This document shows positions 10,917 through 22,896 of a stretch of 64,000 bases of DNA, in pieces. Position 1 is the stretch's first letter; every line of letters starts with the position of its first letter. Where the stretch lies: contig JAMKCF010000008.1 of assembly GCA_023634235.1 (NCBI GenBank), positions 21,012,500-21,076,499 on the forward strand. The letters are read 5' to 3'. Source of the stretch: Pisaster brevispinus. Its lineage: Eukaryota; Echinodermata; Asteroidea; Forcipulatida; Asteriidae. The notes under the pieces were generated by a model. That model saw only the letters and a list, made by a program, of their open reading frames with translations, ran no database searches and had not been told where the DNA came from. Made by a program: the position numbers and the translations under genes.

Positions 10917-11045
10917 CTTTGCCTCTGGCTGGTTGCCAAGATGGAAATGCAAAGCTCCAACGTTGTTCAAAATTTCTGGTGGGGCGTCTGCCTGGACCTT
11001 TCCTTTTAGAATACGAGTTGCTGTGCCATAAGCAGTCAGGACTCC
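10917..11045 (-). pseudogene. CTR9: CTR9 pseudogene, TPR exon E (intact frame)
   Basis: 129 nt (43 codons) from acceptor TGTTTTAG to donor GCAAAG|GTAGGAAG. It reads [43 protein letters not shown]. It matches the CTR9 segment [20 protein letters not shown] with no lesion. It joins in phase 0 to the exon ending ELTEVP in array unit 1, which shows that unit 1 is colinear with the distal exons. Confidence 0.92.
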
Positions 11046-11551
11046 CTAAAACATGTTACAAAAGAAAACAAAAACAAGCCAATATTTGTGAATAGTCATT
11101 ACAGATCTGTTGGAATGATTCTGAAGAAAAAGAACTGTTACGGGAGCATCTCAAAAGTCGGGTATGTTTTTGGCTTCGAAGAACGTTTCCGTTGGCACAG
11201 AGCCTGAAATCCATTAGACCCCCAGAACATTCTGATTAACCGGATCATTGAATGTTCCAGCAGCTCAACAGACCAAGGCCCAATTTCATATAGCCTGTAA
11301 TCACAAAAACTTGCTCAGCAGAAACAGGTTACCAACAAACATTCCATAAAGTTTACAATGTTGCCACTGGTACCCCACTCATTTCGTACTAAGTAAAGAA
11401 ATTTGCTAAGCAAAATTGTCTGCTTAACGGCTTTATGAAGAATGAGCACGTGCTGGAATGCGTAACCAATCTCATTAGAGACTGTACATAGAATTATGAG
11501 CTCTCACAGAGTTACTGCACGTGCACGCACTCCCTCCACATAGTATCTATG

Positions 11552-11974
11552 CAGGCGAAGGTTGAACTTTGGGGGAAAAATCCACACGACCACATACAGG
11601 TCTTGTGGCTCAGAATCAAAATAAGAAAAACCTTCCTGACCCAGTTTTACTGTGCATTTAAGTTAACTGCATTTATTTGAACTTAAGCGCTATTGACATG
11701 TAAGAGAGGATTGATTTTTATTTGTCTTCATGGGTATTAAGTATAGTTCATGATGTCAGTACTCAGTAGAATTGAAAGGTATTTTATCAGACTCAAAGTC
11801 AACATTTGAACATATTACTTTTTGGGTCAAGATGTTACATAGTGAGGTATTATTCTTCAATAATATTAAATAAAAAAACACAAGACCGCATGACTTGTCG
11901 AGCCAAAAGTTTACTGGCCCGACACCAAAACTACTGGCCTTGGGTCTGTTGTCCAGTGTAAAATTCGAGCCCTA
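11552..11974 (-). mobile_element. MITE M1, unit 1 copy
   Basis: Reverse-oriented relative to the 36644 copy. The left end CAGGCGAAGGTTGAACTTTG and right end AAATTCGAGCCCTA are decayed forms of the CAGGGCTCGAATTTG inverted repeat. The core phrase AGTTTACTGGCCCGACACCA is shared. Equivalent copies occur once per array unit (about 15682-16141, 19849-20308, 24488-24947, 29127-29586). Confidence 0.8.
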
Positions 11975-12090
11975 GCAGGGTGCATGTGCTCGCAAAGTAA
12001 CTGGGTGAGAGATCACAATTCCATGTACAGCCACAGGACTGCTTCGATCGAGACGACAAAAACAACTTTTAAAAATGTGAAAGAACATAC

Positions 12091-12297
12091 CGGTACTTCG
12101 GTGAGTTCCAAGATCTGAGCCAACTCAATCCATGCCTCGACATCTTCCGGGAACTGATCGACGACCTTCTGGAGGTGACCCTTGGCAGTCTCCCTCTTGG
12201 TCTCATCACTGGATGTCACATAGAGAGACCCAAGAATTTTCGTGGTCTCATAGTTACCTGGTTGGGCTTTCAGTACCTTCTCGAAGCACTGGGCAGC
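12091..12297 (-). pseudogene. CTR9: CTR9 exon D, unit 1
   Basis: 207 nt (69 codons), intact frame, from acceptor TTTCAAACCAG to donor GTACCG|GTATGT. It reads [69 protein letters not shown], which are two TPR helical hairpins typical of CTR9 (family: [20 protein letters not shown]). Units 1 and 2 have Thr-Lys (ACGAAA) where units 3-5 and the family have Met-Lys. The exon itself has no lesion, but its neighbours do. Confidence 0.93.
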
Positions 12298-12529
12298 CTG
12301 GTTTGAAACAAGAGGAGTGCATTTGGTTTTGGTCAACATAGTGCTGATTTACAGGCAAAAATCAAGAAAGAAACAATAAAAGTCACCAGTGAAACTTTCA
12401 GCTGAATAATGTCAACTTTTTGAGAAAATGAAAACAAAAAATAAATAAATTTCAACAATAAACTTGTTGAGGCTTTGCATGGTGAGGTATAAATGTATAT
12501 TCGGTTTGCGGTAACACCACGTGTATATG

Positions 12530-13866
12530 TGAGCTGGGTGCGCTCTGTTCTGTACTTTATTCTGGCTGGAAAGGAGAGGGAATGGAGAAACAGCTGTTGG
12601 AGTTGGTGGGATATAACAGCACTTTGATTAATTAAAGAAACAAACAACTAACCAAATACATTCACAGCTATTACTGTAAAAATGTGTCCATCCATAATCA
12701 CATTACACTAAACCATAAAGGTTCAAGAAGTTGAAGGGTTTAAAAAGTAAACACTTAATTGTTGATCTCACTTCAATTCAGAATAAAAGATAGATAAATT
12801 AAAACAAAAGATACAAAAAAATGAAAAGCAAACTTATCCCCAAATGAACAATCTCTATAAAAGAAATAATGAGAAACTTTACTATTGTAAAGAAACACTT
12901 GGTAATTTAACACTGCAGCTAATCGGTTTACTGTTAGACCCAAAAATAAACCTCTCTTATAATAAATAAGAATGAGCAGTTCTCGCCCTCTCTCTGGTCA
13001 CTTTATCTACACTAGACTAAAATAAAGAAAGACATAAGACAAGCAAAGAAAAACTTAACAGAGATAAAAACCACTAAAATAAACAACAGGCCAGAGCCAG
13101 GCCTTCTGCATGTTAAATCAGGCCCCCAGGGCATAGAGTTATTACCCTACTGTGGTCACTACTAATCCTATGGCCACCTAGGGCTGGGGCTACCCTGCCA
13201 TGCATCTCATACACTACATAACCTATAGTATACAATAAAATGGGGGCACAGGCTAAAACATGAAACCAATATCTACATGTAGGTACTCCTAGAATACTCA
13301 AAGTTAAATAAAAGTCTGTACAGTAAAGTAAAAATTAATGGATCCTATAACTCAAAAGGAAAACCTAGAACAAAAGACAATCCTAAGAATACACTCCTGT
13401 TTGAAGAGAACTTATACGCATATAATTTCACTCCTGACCAAAAGGCCGTTAAATCGTATAATGAACAATTTATAAAAACTGTAAACACTTCAAAGTTAGT
13501 GTATGCCAATTCTTCAATTTAAAGTTGATCAAAAAATATGTCCACTCTATCTATACACTATCTTCTTCTATTAAATGTTGAACACTAGATAAAAAAAAAT
13601 ACAAAGTAACTTTTCCTACCTGGAAAGGAGAGGGGATGGAGAAACAGCTGTTGGAGTAGGTGGGATATAACAGCACAGAAGCCAGCATGCTAGGCCCCAC
13701 CAACCCCACCACTGGATCAACCAGTTCAGAGGTCAACATAGACAGTCCACTTTCCAGCAGGGGTTACCAAAACAATAGAGTTTGTAATGAGTGAATAAGA
13801 CCTATGGATTAAATGGGGTTAACATACAACAACAACATTTCATAAATGAGGGGGCCTCATTTACAT
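12530..13866. other. Insertion splitting a foldback-associated repeat (per unit)
   Basis: At 41.3 kb the sequence GGTAACACCATGTGTATAT runs directly into CTAGCTATCTAGATTTG. In unit 1 these two parts are at 12510-12530 and 13867 onward, separated by about 1.33 kb of AT-rich DNA. A ~58-bp direct repeat (AAAGGAGAGG...CAGCTGTTGGAGT) occurs at 12569 and 13623 within it. No coding capacity is evident. The same arrangement is present in all five units. Confidence 0.55.
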
Positions 13867-14157
13867 ATATCTACTAGCTATGTAGATTTGTTCTTAAAGA
13901 ACTAGGTCTTGCTTTTTATTCTACTGCCGGAAAAATTGAGAGACTACTTCGGGAGATTACTTAGTTCTGAAAAGAACTGTCCAGCTTATTAGCTACTACC
14001 TGGGCGGAGGGTAGGAAATCGGCCAGGACTACAACTTTAGCTTAATAGTGGATCAGATCGAGGGGACTTCTCGTTATTAACCTCACTGCCACGGAGTGAG
14101 TTCTTAATTGGTTAATTGGTCTCAACGTTTCGACTAGCTTGCTCTAGTCATCGTCAG
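13867..14157. repeat. Foldback repeat, left half only, unit 1
   Basis: CTACTAGCTATGTAGATTTG through CTAGCTTGCTCTAGTCATCG matches one arm of the large palindromic elements at 41.36-42.37 and 54.89-55.56 kb. Only one arm is present here. Copies in the other units start near 18034, 22200, 26840 and 31479. Confidence 0.85.
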
Positions 14158-14192
14158 AAGACAAAAATGACAAATCCAGTTTTACAGGAGTC

Positions 14193-14377
14193 CAGTGTTG
14201 AAGGTCTCAAGACCTGCAGGTCTGTTCTCGAGACCATCTTGAGACCTTTTTGTGGTCTCAGTCTTGGTCTGCAAAAGTCTCGGTCTGGGAAGGGCTGGTC
14301 TCAGTTCCGGGTCTCAGATGCTCAGATTTCGGTCACTGGTCTCGATCTCAGACTTCCAGGTCTGGACTACAACACTG
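14193..14377. mobile_element. hAT-like MITE M4, 185 bp, with 8-bp target duplication, unit 1
   Basis: Ends CAGTGTTGAAG...CTACAACACTG are an inverted repeat of the common hAT type (CAGTGTTGTAG). The element is flanked on both sides by the 8-bp direct repeat CAGGAGTC (14185-14192 and 14378-14385), the TSD length diagnostic of hAT transposons. The interior is a GGTCTCAGTCTTGGTCT-type repeat with no transposase. Equivalent copies are at 18360-18544, 22526-22710, 27166-27350 and 31805-31989. Confidence 0.93.
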
Positions 14378-14448
14378 CAGGAGTCCTTACAGTAATACAT
14401 TACATAGATTTACAATCATTCTCTTGACTCACGTTCGCATACTCTCAC

Positions 14449-14563
14449 ATTCCCCCTGATGGATGTACATCTGCCCCAAACCAAAGTGCGGCAAAACGAT
14501 TAGCTGTGGATGCAAACTGGGAGGCTTGCATGGTAGTAGTACTGGAAAGCTTGGTCGTGGTCA
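14449..14563 (-). pseudogene. CTR9: CTR9 exon C, unit 1 (frameshifted)
   Basis: 115 nt from acceptor CTCTCTACAG to donor GGGAAT|GTGAGAG. It encodes, in three successive frames, DHDQAFQYYYHAS, then QFAST, then VLPHFGLGQMYI. The family reads YDQAFQYYY, QFASSS, VLPFFGLGQMYI. At least two +1 shifts are therefore present. In addition, joining exon B (ending HVQ in phase 0) to this exon gives CAG|TGA, an immediate stop, where the family has Glu-Asp. These lesions recur unchanged in units 2-5. Confidence 0.9.
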
Positions 14564-14616
14564 CTGTAGAGAGGAACGCAGAAGGTTATTGTCCACATAA
14601 ATCCGTCAGAATTCAG

Positions 14617-15070
14617 CAGCCGCGTCCTGGCCGAGCAGTCAACCACACCAGACACAAGCTCTGGTGTTTCTGATCTGGGCCCAATTTCATAGAGCTGCTT
14701 AAGCACAAAAACCAGCTAAGCACAACAAAATGATACTTACCAGAATAAGATCACCAGCCAAACTACCATGACTGGTATCCTGCTCATTTCTGCTAAGCAG
14801 AAAAATGTTAAGCAATATTTTCTGCTTAAGCAGCTCTATGAAATTGGGCCCAGAGTTTGATTTGAGTCTCGGTCTTGATATTTGCGTCCTTACCTGCTTA
14901 CATTCCTTAAGCAAGACACTTGAGCATTATCACTTCATGTTTTGGACGGGATGTAAAAAAGTGTTTTGTGTAATGAGTGTAGAAGAACCTAGTACACTTA
15001 ATTGTAAAGAGAGGGGGTTTTCCCTAGTATTTGGGTTTGATTTGGCACTTAATCCAAACAATACGCTGGC
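14617..15070 (+). repeat. tRNA-Leu-like SINE, decayed and split by a MITE, unit 1
   Basis: The head (TCCTGGCCGAGCAGTCAACC, CAAGCTCTGGTGTTTC) and body (TTAAGCAAGACACTTGAGCA, GAGAGGGGGTTTTCCCT) match the better-preserved SINE at 40241-40655. The 3' tail is missing: similarity stops near GGTTTGATTTGGC, just before CTR9 exon B. A 175-bp MITE interrupts it at 14677-14851. The same arrangement is in all five units. Confidence 0.8.
14677..14851. mobile_element. MITE M5 (GGGCCCAATTTCATAGAGCTG), nested in SINE, unit 1
   Basis: Near-perfect terminal inverted repeat: GGGCCCAATTTCATAGAGCT...AGCTCTATGAAATTGGGCCC, about 30 bp per arm including GCTTAAGCA. No ORF. It interrupts the SINE between its tRNA head and body, so it inserted after the SINE. 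Equivalents lie near 18844, 23010, 27650 and 32289. A decayed relative starts near 11277 (GGCCCAATTTCATATAGCCT). Confidence 0.92.
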
Positions 15071-15111
15071 TTGTACATGGGGAGAACCATGAGTGGGGTG
15101 GGAATCCTTAC

Positions 15112-15219
15112 CTGTACATGGAAGGCTCTTGTGAGTTGGTAGCAGCTTTCTGCCTGCGTTGCTTCATTGTCTGTACCGTGGAATGCATGCAGAGCAAGAT
15201 GTTGCACCTTCGTATAATC
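15112..15219 (-). pseudogene. CTR9: CTR9 exon B, unit 1
   Basis: 108 nt (36 codons), intact frame, acceptor TTATCTAG and donor TACAG|GTAAGG. It reads [20 protein letters not shown] then [16 protein letters not shown]. This matches the CTR9 segment [20 protein letters not shown] closely. It is one TPR-region exon and is separated from exon C by the SINE/MITE nest. Confidence 0.92.
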
Positions 15220-16257
15220 CTAGATAATTACAAATAAAACTTGGTAAATGATGAATTAATCCTGGTTAATGACGAGTTAGTCCAGGTTAATTACAAATAA
15301 AGCTTTGTCGATGACAAATTCGTCCTTGTTAGTGACAAATTCATTCTGATTAGTGATGTGCTAAAACTGGTCAATGATAAAATTAAACCTGGCTATCATT
15401 CGATACTGAAAAGTATAACTATTAAACCTGGTTACGTGAAGTGAGTCATAACCGATAACCAACAACCAATAACCATTAAGTTTATATTGTTGCCACTGGT
15501 ACCCTGTTCATCTCTTACTAAGTAAAGAAATTTGCTAAGCAGAATTTTCTGCTTAACGGCTTTATGAAGAATGAGCACGTGCTGGAATGCGTATCCAATC
15601 TCATTAGAGACTGTACATAGAATTATGAGCTCTCACAGAGTTACTGCACGTGCACGCACTCCCTCCACATAGTATCTATGCAGGCGAAGCTTGAACTTTG
15701 GGGGAAAAATCCACACGACCACGTACACGTCTTGTGGCTCAACATTTTTACTGAACCAGAATGTTTTGTTACAAGACCAGAATCAAAATAAGAAAAACCT
15801 TCCTGACCCAGTTTTACTGTGCATTTAAGTTAACTGCATTTATTTGAACTTAAGCGCTATTGACATGTAAGAGAGGATTGATTTTTATTTGTCTTCATGG
15901 GTATTAAGTATAGTTCATGATGTCAGTACTCAGTAGAATTGAAAGGTATTTTATCAGACTCAAAGTCAACATTTGAACATATTACTTTTTGGGTCAAGAT
16001 GTTACATAGTGAGGTATTATTCTTCAATAATATTAAATAAAAAAACACAAGACCGCATGACTTGTCGAGCCAAAAGTTTACTGGCCCGACACCAAAACTA
16101 CTGGCCTTGGGTCTGTTGTCCAGTGTAAAATTCGAGCCCTAGCAGGGTGCATGTGCTCGCAAAGTAACTGGGTGAGAGATCACAATTCCATGTACAGCCA
16201 CAGGACTGCTTCGATCGAGACGACAAAAACAACTTTTAAAAATGTGAAAGAACATAC

Positions 16258-16464
16258 CGGTACTTCGGTGAGTTCCAAGATCTGAGCCAACTCAATCCAT
16301 GCCTCGACATCTTCCGGGAACTGATCGACGACCTTCTGGAGGTGACCCTTGGCAGTCTCCCTCTTGGTCTCATCACTGGATGTCACATAGAGAGACCCAA
16401 GAATTTTCGTGGTCTCATAGTTACCTGGTTGGGCTTTCAGTACCTTCTCGAAGCACTGGGCAGC
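16258..16464 (-). pseudogene. CTR9: CTR9 exon D, unit 2
   Basis: Identical in translation to unit 1, including the Thr-Lys variant shared only by units 1 and 2. Intact 69-codon frame. Confidence 0.93.
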
Positions 16465-18615
16465 CTGGTTTGAAACAAGAGGAGTGCATTTGGTTTTGGT
16501 CAACATAGTGCTGATTTACAGGCAAAAATCAAGAAAGAAACAATAAAAGTCACCAGTGAAACTTTCAGCTGAATAATGTCAACTTTTTGAGAAAATGAAA
16601 ACAAAAAATAAATAAATTTCAACAATAAACTTGTTGAGGCTTTGCATGGTGAGGTATAAATGTATATTCGGTTTGCGGTAACACCACGTGTATATGTGAG
16701 CTGGGTGCGCTCTGTTCTGTACTTTATTCTGGCTGGAAAGGAGAGGGAATGGAGAAACAGCTGTTGGAGTTGGTGGGATATAACAGCACTTTGATTAATT
16801 AAAGAAACAAACAACTAACCAAATACATTCACAGCTATTACTGTAAAAATGTGTCCATCCATAATCACATTACACTAAACCATAAAGGTTCAAGAAGTTG
16901 AAGGGTTTAAAAAGTAAACACTTAATTGTTGATCTCACTTCAATTCAGAATAAAAGATAGATAAATTAAAACAAAAGATACAAAAAAATGAAAAGCAAAC
17001 TTATCCCCAAATGAACAATCTCTATAAAAGAAATAATGAGAAACTTTACTATTGTAAAGAAACACTTGGTAATTTAACACTGCAGCTAATCGGTTTACTG
17101 TTAGACCCAAAAATAAACCTCTCTTATAATAAATAAGAATGAGCAGTTCTCGCCCTCTCTCTGGTCACTTTATCTACACTAGACTAAAATAAAGAAAGAC
17201 ATAAGACAAGCAAAGAAAAACTTAACAGAGATAAAAACCACTAAAATAAACAACAGGCCAGAGCCAGGCCTTCTGCATGTTAAATCAGGCCCCCAGGGCA
17301 TAGAGTTATTACCCTACTGTGGTCACTACTAATCCTATGGCCACCTAGGGCTGGGGCTACCCTGCCATGCATCTCATACACTACATAACCTATAGTATAC
17401 AATAAAATGGGGGCACAGGCTAAAACATGAAACCAATATCTACATGTAGGTACTCCTAGAATACTCAAAGTTAAATAAAAGTCTGTACAGTAAAGTAAAA
17501 ATTAATGGATCCTATAACTCAAAAGGAAAACCTAGAACAAAAGACAATCCTAAGAATACACTCCTGTTTGAAGAGAACTTATACGCATATAATTTCACTC
17601 CTGACCAAAAGGCCGTTAAATCGTATAATGAACAATTTATAAAAACTGTAAACACTTCAAAGTTAGTGTATGCCAATTCTTCAATTTAAAGTTGATCAAA
17701 AAATATGTCCACTCTATCTATACACTATCTTCTTCTATTAAATGTTGAACACTAGATAAAAAAAAATACAAAGTAACTTTTCCTACCTGGAAAGGAGAGG
17801 GGATGGAGAAACAGCTGTTGGAGTAGGTGGGATATAACAGCACAGAAGCCAGCATGCTAGGCCCCACCAACCCCACCACTGGATCAACCAGTTCAGAGGT
17901 CAACATAGACAGTCCACTTTCCAGCAGGGGTTACCAAAACAATAGAGTTTGTAATGAGTGAATAAGACCTATGGATTAAATGGGGTTAACATACAACAAC
18001 AACATTTCATAAATGAGGGGGCCTCATTTACATATATCTACTAGCTATGTAGATTTGTTCTTAAAGAACTAGGTCTTGCTTTTTATTCTACTGCCGGAAA
18101 AATTGAGAGACTACTTCGGGAGATTACTTAGTTCTGAAAAGAACTGTCCAGCTTATTAGCTACTACCTGGGCGGAGGGTAGGAAATCGGCCAGGACTACA
18201 ACTTTAGCTTAATAGTGGATCAGATCGAGGGGACTTCTCGTTATTAACCTCACTGCCACGGAGTGAGTTCTTAATTGGTTAATTGGTCTCAACGTTTCGA
18301 CTAGCTTGCTCTAGTCATCGTCAGGAGACAAAAATGACAAATCCAGTTTTACAGGAGTCCAGTGTTGAAGGTCTCAAGACCTGCAGGTCTGTTCTCGAGA
18401 CCATCTTGAGACCTTTTTGTGGTCTCAGTCTTGGTCTGCAAAAGTCTCGGTCTGGGAAGGGCTGGTCTCAGTTCCGGGTCTCAGATGCTCAGATTTCGGT
18501 CACTGGTCTCGATCTCAGACTTCCAGGTCTGGACTACAACACTGCAGGAGTCCTTACAGTAATACATTACATAGATTTACAATCATTCTCTTGACTCACG
18601 TTCGCATACTCTCAC

Positions 18616-18730
18616 ATTCCCCCTGATGGATGTACATCTGCCCCAAACCAAAGTGCGGCAAAACGATTAGCTGTGGATGCAAACTGGGAGGCTTGCATGG
18701 TAGTAGTACTGGAAAGCTTGGTCGTGGTCA
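18616..18730 (-). pseudogene. CTR9: CTR9 exon C, unit 2 (frameshifted)
   Basis: Same 115-nt exon with the same two shifts and the same stop-creating junction as unit 1. Confidence 0.9.
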
Positions 18731-19278
18731 CTGTAGAGAGGAACGCAAAAGGTTATTGTCCACATAAATCCGTCAGAATTCAGCAGCCGCGTCCTGGCCG
18801 AGCAGTCAACCACACCAGACACAAGCTCTGGTGTTTCTGATCTGGGCCCAATTTCATAGAGCTGCTTAAGCACAAAAACCAGCTAAGCACAACAAAATGA
18901 TACTTACCAGAATAAGATCACCAGCCAAACTACCATGACTGGTATCCTGCTCATTTCTGCTAAGCAGAAAAATGTTAAGCAATATTTTCTGCTTAAGCAG
19001 CTCTATGAAATTGGGCCCAGAGTTTGATTTGAGTCTCGGTCTTGATATTTGCGTCCTTACCTGCTTACATTCCTTAAGCAAGACACTTGAGCATTATCAC
19101 TTCATGTTTTGGACGGGATGTAAAAAAGTGTTTTGTGTAATGAGTGTAGAAGAACCTAGTACACTTAATTGTAAAGAGAGGGGGTTTTCCCTAGTATTTG
19201 GGTTTGATTTGGCACTTAATCCAAACAATACGCTGGCTTGTACATGGGGAGAACCATGAGTGGGGTGGGAATCCTTAC

Positions 19279-19386
19279 CTGTACATGGAAGGCTCTTGTG
19301 AGTTGGTAGCAGCTTTCTGCCTGCGTTGCTTCATTGTCTGTACCGTGGAATGCATGCAGAGCAAGATGTTGCACCTTCGTATAATC
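19279..19386 (-). pseudogene. CTR9: CTR9 exon B, unit 2
   Basis: Same intact 36-codon exon as unit 1, acceptor CTAG and donor CAG|GTAAGG. Confidence 0.92.
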
Positions 19387-20424
19387 CTAGATAATTACAA
19401 ATAAAACTTGGTAAATGATGAATTAATCCTGGTTAATGACGAGTTAGTCCAGGTTAATTACAAATAAAGCTTTGTCGATGACAAATTCGTCCTTGTTAGT
19501 GACAAATTCATTCTGATTAGTGATGTGCTAAAACTGGTCAATGATAAAATTAAACCTGGCTATCATTCGATACTGAAAAGTATAACTATTAAACCTGGTT
19601 ACGTGAAGTGAGTCATAACCGATAACCAACAACCAATAACCATTAAGTTTATATTGTTGCCACTGGTACCCTGTTCATCTCTTACTAAGTAAAGAAATTT
19701 GCTAAGCAGAATTTTCTGCTTAACGGCTTTATGAAGAATGAGCACGTGCTGGAATGCGTATCCAATCTCATTAGAGACTGTACATAGAATTATGAGCTCT
19801 CACAGAGTTACTGCACGTGCACGCACTCCCTCCACATAGTATCTATGCAGGCGAAGCTTGAACTTTGGGGGAAAAATCCACACGACCACGTACACGTCTT
19901 GTGGCTCAACATTTTTACTGAACCAGAATGTTTTGTTACAAGACCAGAATCAAAATAAGAAAAACCTTCCTGACCCAGTTTTACTGTGCATTTAAGTTAA
20001 CTGCATTTATTTGAACTTAAGCGCTATTGACATGTAAGAGAGGATTGATTTTTATTTGTCTTCATGGGTATTAAGTATAGTTCATGATGTCAGTACTCAG
20101 TAGAATTGAAAGGTATTTTATCAGACTCAAAGTCAACATTTGAACATATTACTTTTTGGGTCAAGATGTTACATAGTGAGGTATTATTCTTCAATAATAT
20201 TAAATAAAAAAACACAAGACCGCATGACTTGTCGAGCCAAAAGTTTACTGGCCCGACACCAAAACTACTGGCCTTGGGTCTGTTGTCCAGTGTAAAATTC
20301 GAGCCCTAGCAGGGTGCATGTGCTCACAAAGTAACTGGGTGAGAGATCACAATTCCATGTACAGCCACAGGACTGCTTCGATCGAGACGACAAAAACAAC
20401 TTTTAAAAATGTGAAAGAACATAC

Positions 20425-20631
20425 CGGTACTTCGGTGAGTTCCAAGATCTGAGCCAACTCAATCCATGCCTCGACATCTTCCGGGAACTGATCGACGACC
20501 TTCTGGAGGTGACCCTTGGCAGTCTCCCTCTTGGTCTCATCACTGGATGTCACATAGAGAGACCCAAGAATCTTCATGGTCTCATAGTTACCTGGTTGGG
20601 CTTTCAGTACCTTCTCGAAGCACTGGGCAGC
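20425..20631 (-). pseudogene. CTR9: CTR9 exon D, unit 3
   Basis: As unit 1, but with the family-typical Met-Lys (ATGAAG) at codons 19-20. Intact frame. Confidence 0.93.
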
Positions 20632-22781
20632 CTGGTTTGAAACAAGAGGAGTGCATTAGGTTTTGGTCAACATAGTGCTGATTTACAGGCAAAAATCAAG
20701 AAAGAAACAATAAAAGTCACCAGTGAAACTTTCAGCTGAATAATGTCAACTTTTTGAGAAAATGAAAACAAAAAATAAATAAATTTCAACAATAAACTTG
20801 TTGAGGCTTTGCATGGTGAGGTATAAATGTATATTCGGTTTGCGGTAACACCACGTGTATATGTGAGCTGGGTGCGCTCTATTCTGTACTTTATTCTGGC
20901 TGGAAAGGAGAGGGAATGGAGAAACAGCTGTTGGAGTTGGTGGGATATAACAGCACTTTGATTAATTAAAGAAACAAACAACTAACCAAATACATTCACA
21001 GCTATTACTGTAAAAATGTGTCCATCCATAATCACATTACACTAAACCATAAAGGTTCAAGAAGTTGAAGGGTTTAAAAAGTAAACACTTAATTGTTGAT
21101 CTCACTTCAATTCAGAATAAAAGATAGATAAATTAAAACAAAAGATACAAAAAAATGAAAAGCAAACTTATCCCCAAATGAACAATCTCTATAAAAGAAA
21201 TAATGAGAAACTTTACTATTGTAAAGAAACACTTGGTAATTTAACACTGCAGCTAATCGGTTTACTGTAGACCCAAAAATAAACCTCTCTTATAATAAAT
21301 AAGAATGAGCAGTTCTCGCCCTCTCTCTGGTCACTTTATCTACACTAGACTAAAATAAAGAAAGACATAAGACAAGCAAAGAAAAACTTAACAGAGATAA
21401 AAACCACTAAAATAAACAACAGGCCAGAGCCAGGCCTTCTGCATGTTAAATCAGGCCCCCAGGGCATAGAGTTATTACCCTACTGTGGTCACTACTAATC
21501 CTATGGCCACCTAGGGCTGGGGCTACCCTGCCATGCATCTCATACACTACATAACCTATAGTATACAATAAAATGGGGGCACAGGCTAAAACATGAAACC
21601 AATATCTACATGTAGGTACTCCTAGAATACTCAAAGTTAAATAAAAGTCTGTACAGTAAAGTAAAAATTAATGGATCCTATAACTCAAAAGGAAAACCTA
21701 GAACAAAAGACAATCCTAAGAATACACTCCTGTTTGAAGAGAACTTATACGCATATAATTTCACTCCTGACCAAAAGGCCGTTAAATCGTATAATGAACA
21801 ATTTATAAAAACTGTAAACACTTCAAAGTTAGTGTATGCCAATTCTTCAATTTAAAGTTGATCAAAAAATATGTCCACTCTATCTATACACTATCTTCTT
21901 CTATTAAATGTTGAACACTAGATAAAAAAAAATACAAAGTAACTTTTCCTACCTGGAAAGGAGAGGGGATGGAGAAACAGCTGTTGGAGTAGGTGGGATA
22001 TAACAGCACAGAAGCCAGCATGCTAGGCCCCACCAACCCCACCACTGGATCAACCAGTTCAGAGGTCAACATAGACAGTCCACTTTCCAGCAGGGGTTAC
22101 CAAAACAATAGAGTTTGTAATGAGTGAATAAGACCTATGGATTAAATGGGGTTAACATACAACAACAACATTTCATAAATGAGGGGGCCTCATTTACATA
22201 TATCTACTAGCTATGTAGATTTGTTCTTAAAGAACTAGGTCTTGCTTTTTATTCTACTGCCGGAAAAATTGAGAGACTACTTCGGGAGATTACTTAGTTC
22301 AGAAAAGAACTGTCCAGCTTATTCGCTACTACCTGGGCGGAGGGTAGGAAATCGGCCAGGACTACAACTTTAGCTTAATAGTGGATCAGATCGAGGGGAC
22401 TTCTCGTTATTAACCTCACTGCCACGGAGTGAGTTCTTAATTGGTTAATTGGTCTCAACGTTTCGACTAGCTTGCTCTAGTCATCGTCAGGAGACAAAAA
22501 TGACAAATCCAGTTTTACAGGAGTCCAGTGTTGAAGGTCTCAAGACCTGCAGGTCTGTTCTCGAGACCATCTTGAGACCTTTTTGTGGTCTCAGTCTTGG
22601 TCTGCAAAAGTCTCGGTCTGGGAAGGGCTGGTCTCAGTTCCGGGTCTCAGATGCTCAGATTTCGGTCACTGGTCTCGATCTCAGACTTCCAGGTCTGGAC
22701 TACAACACTGCAGGAGTCCTTACAGTAATACATTACATAGATTTACAATCATTCTCTTGACTCACGTTCGCATACTCTCAC

Positions 22782-22896
22782 ATTCCCCCTGATGGATGTA
22801 CATCTGCCCCAAACCAAAGTGCGGCAAAACGATTAGCTGTGGATGCAAACTGGGAGGCTTGCATGGTAGTAGTACTGGAAAGCTTGGTCGTGGTCA
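22782..22896 (-). pseudogene. CTR9: CTR9 exon C, unit 3 (frameshifted)
   Basis: Same lesions as in the other units. Confidence 0.9.

Larger units (their letters stand above)
11164..15475. repeat. Tandem array unit 1 (CTR9 exon block)
   Basis: First of five units of a 22.2-kb direct tandem array. It begins at TATGTTTTTGGCTTCGAAG and ends at the short junction AACCAATAACCA|TTAAG. It carries CTR9 exons D, C and B, MITE M1, a foldback half, an 185-bp hAT-like MITE and a SINE with a nested MITE. The first ~470 bp are diverged from the other units (for example, 38 bp present at about 15742-15779 is missing near 11602). The remainder is nearly identical to unit 2. Confidence 0.95.
15476..19642. repeat. 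Tandem array unit 2 (4167 bp)
   Basis: Almost identical to unit 1 from about 11640 onward; the only differences noticed by eye are single bases such as CAGAAGAC/CAGGAGAC. Its left edge is the 472-bp deletion junction (ATAACCA|TTAAGTTTAT). It contains the same exons D, C, B and the same mobile elements. Confidence 0.95.
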
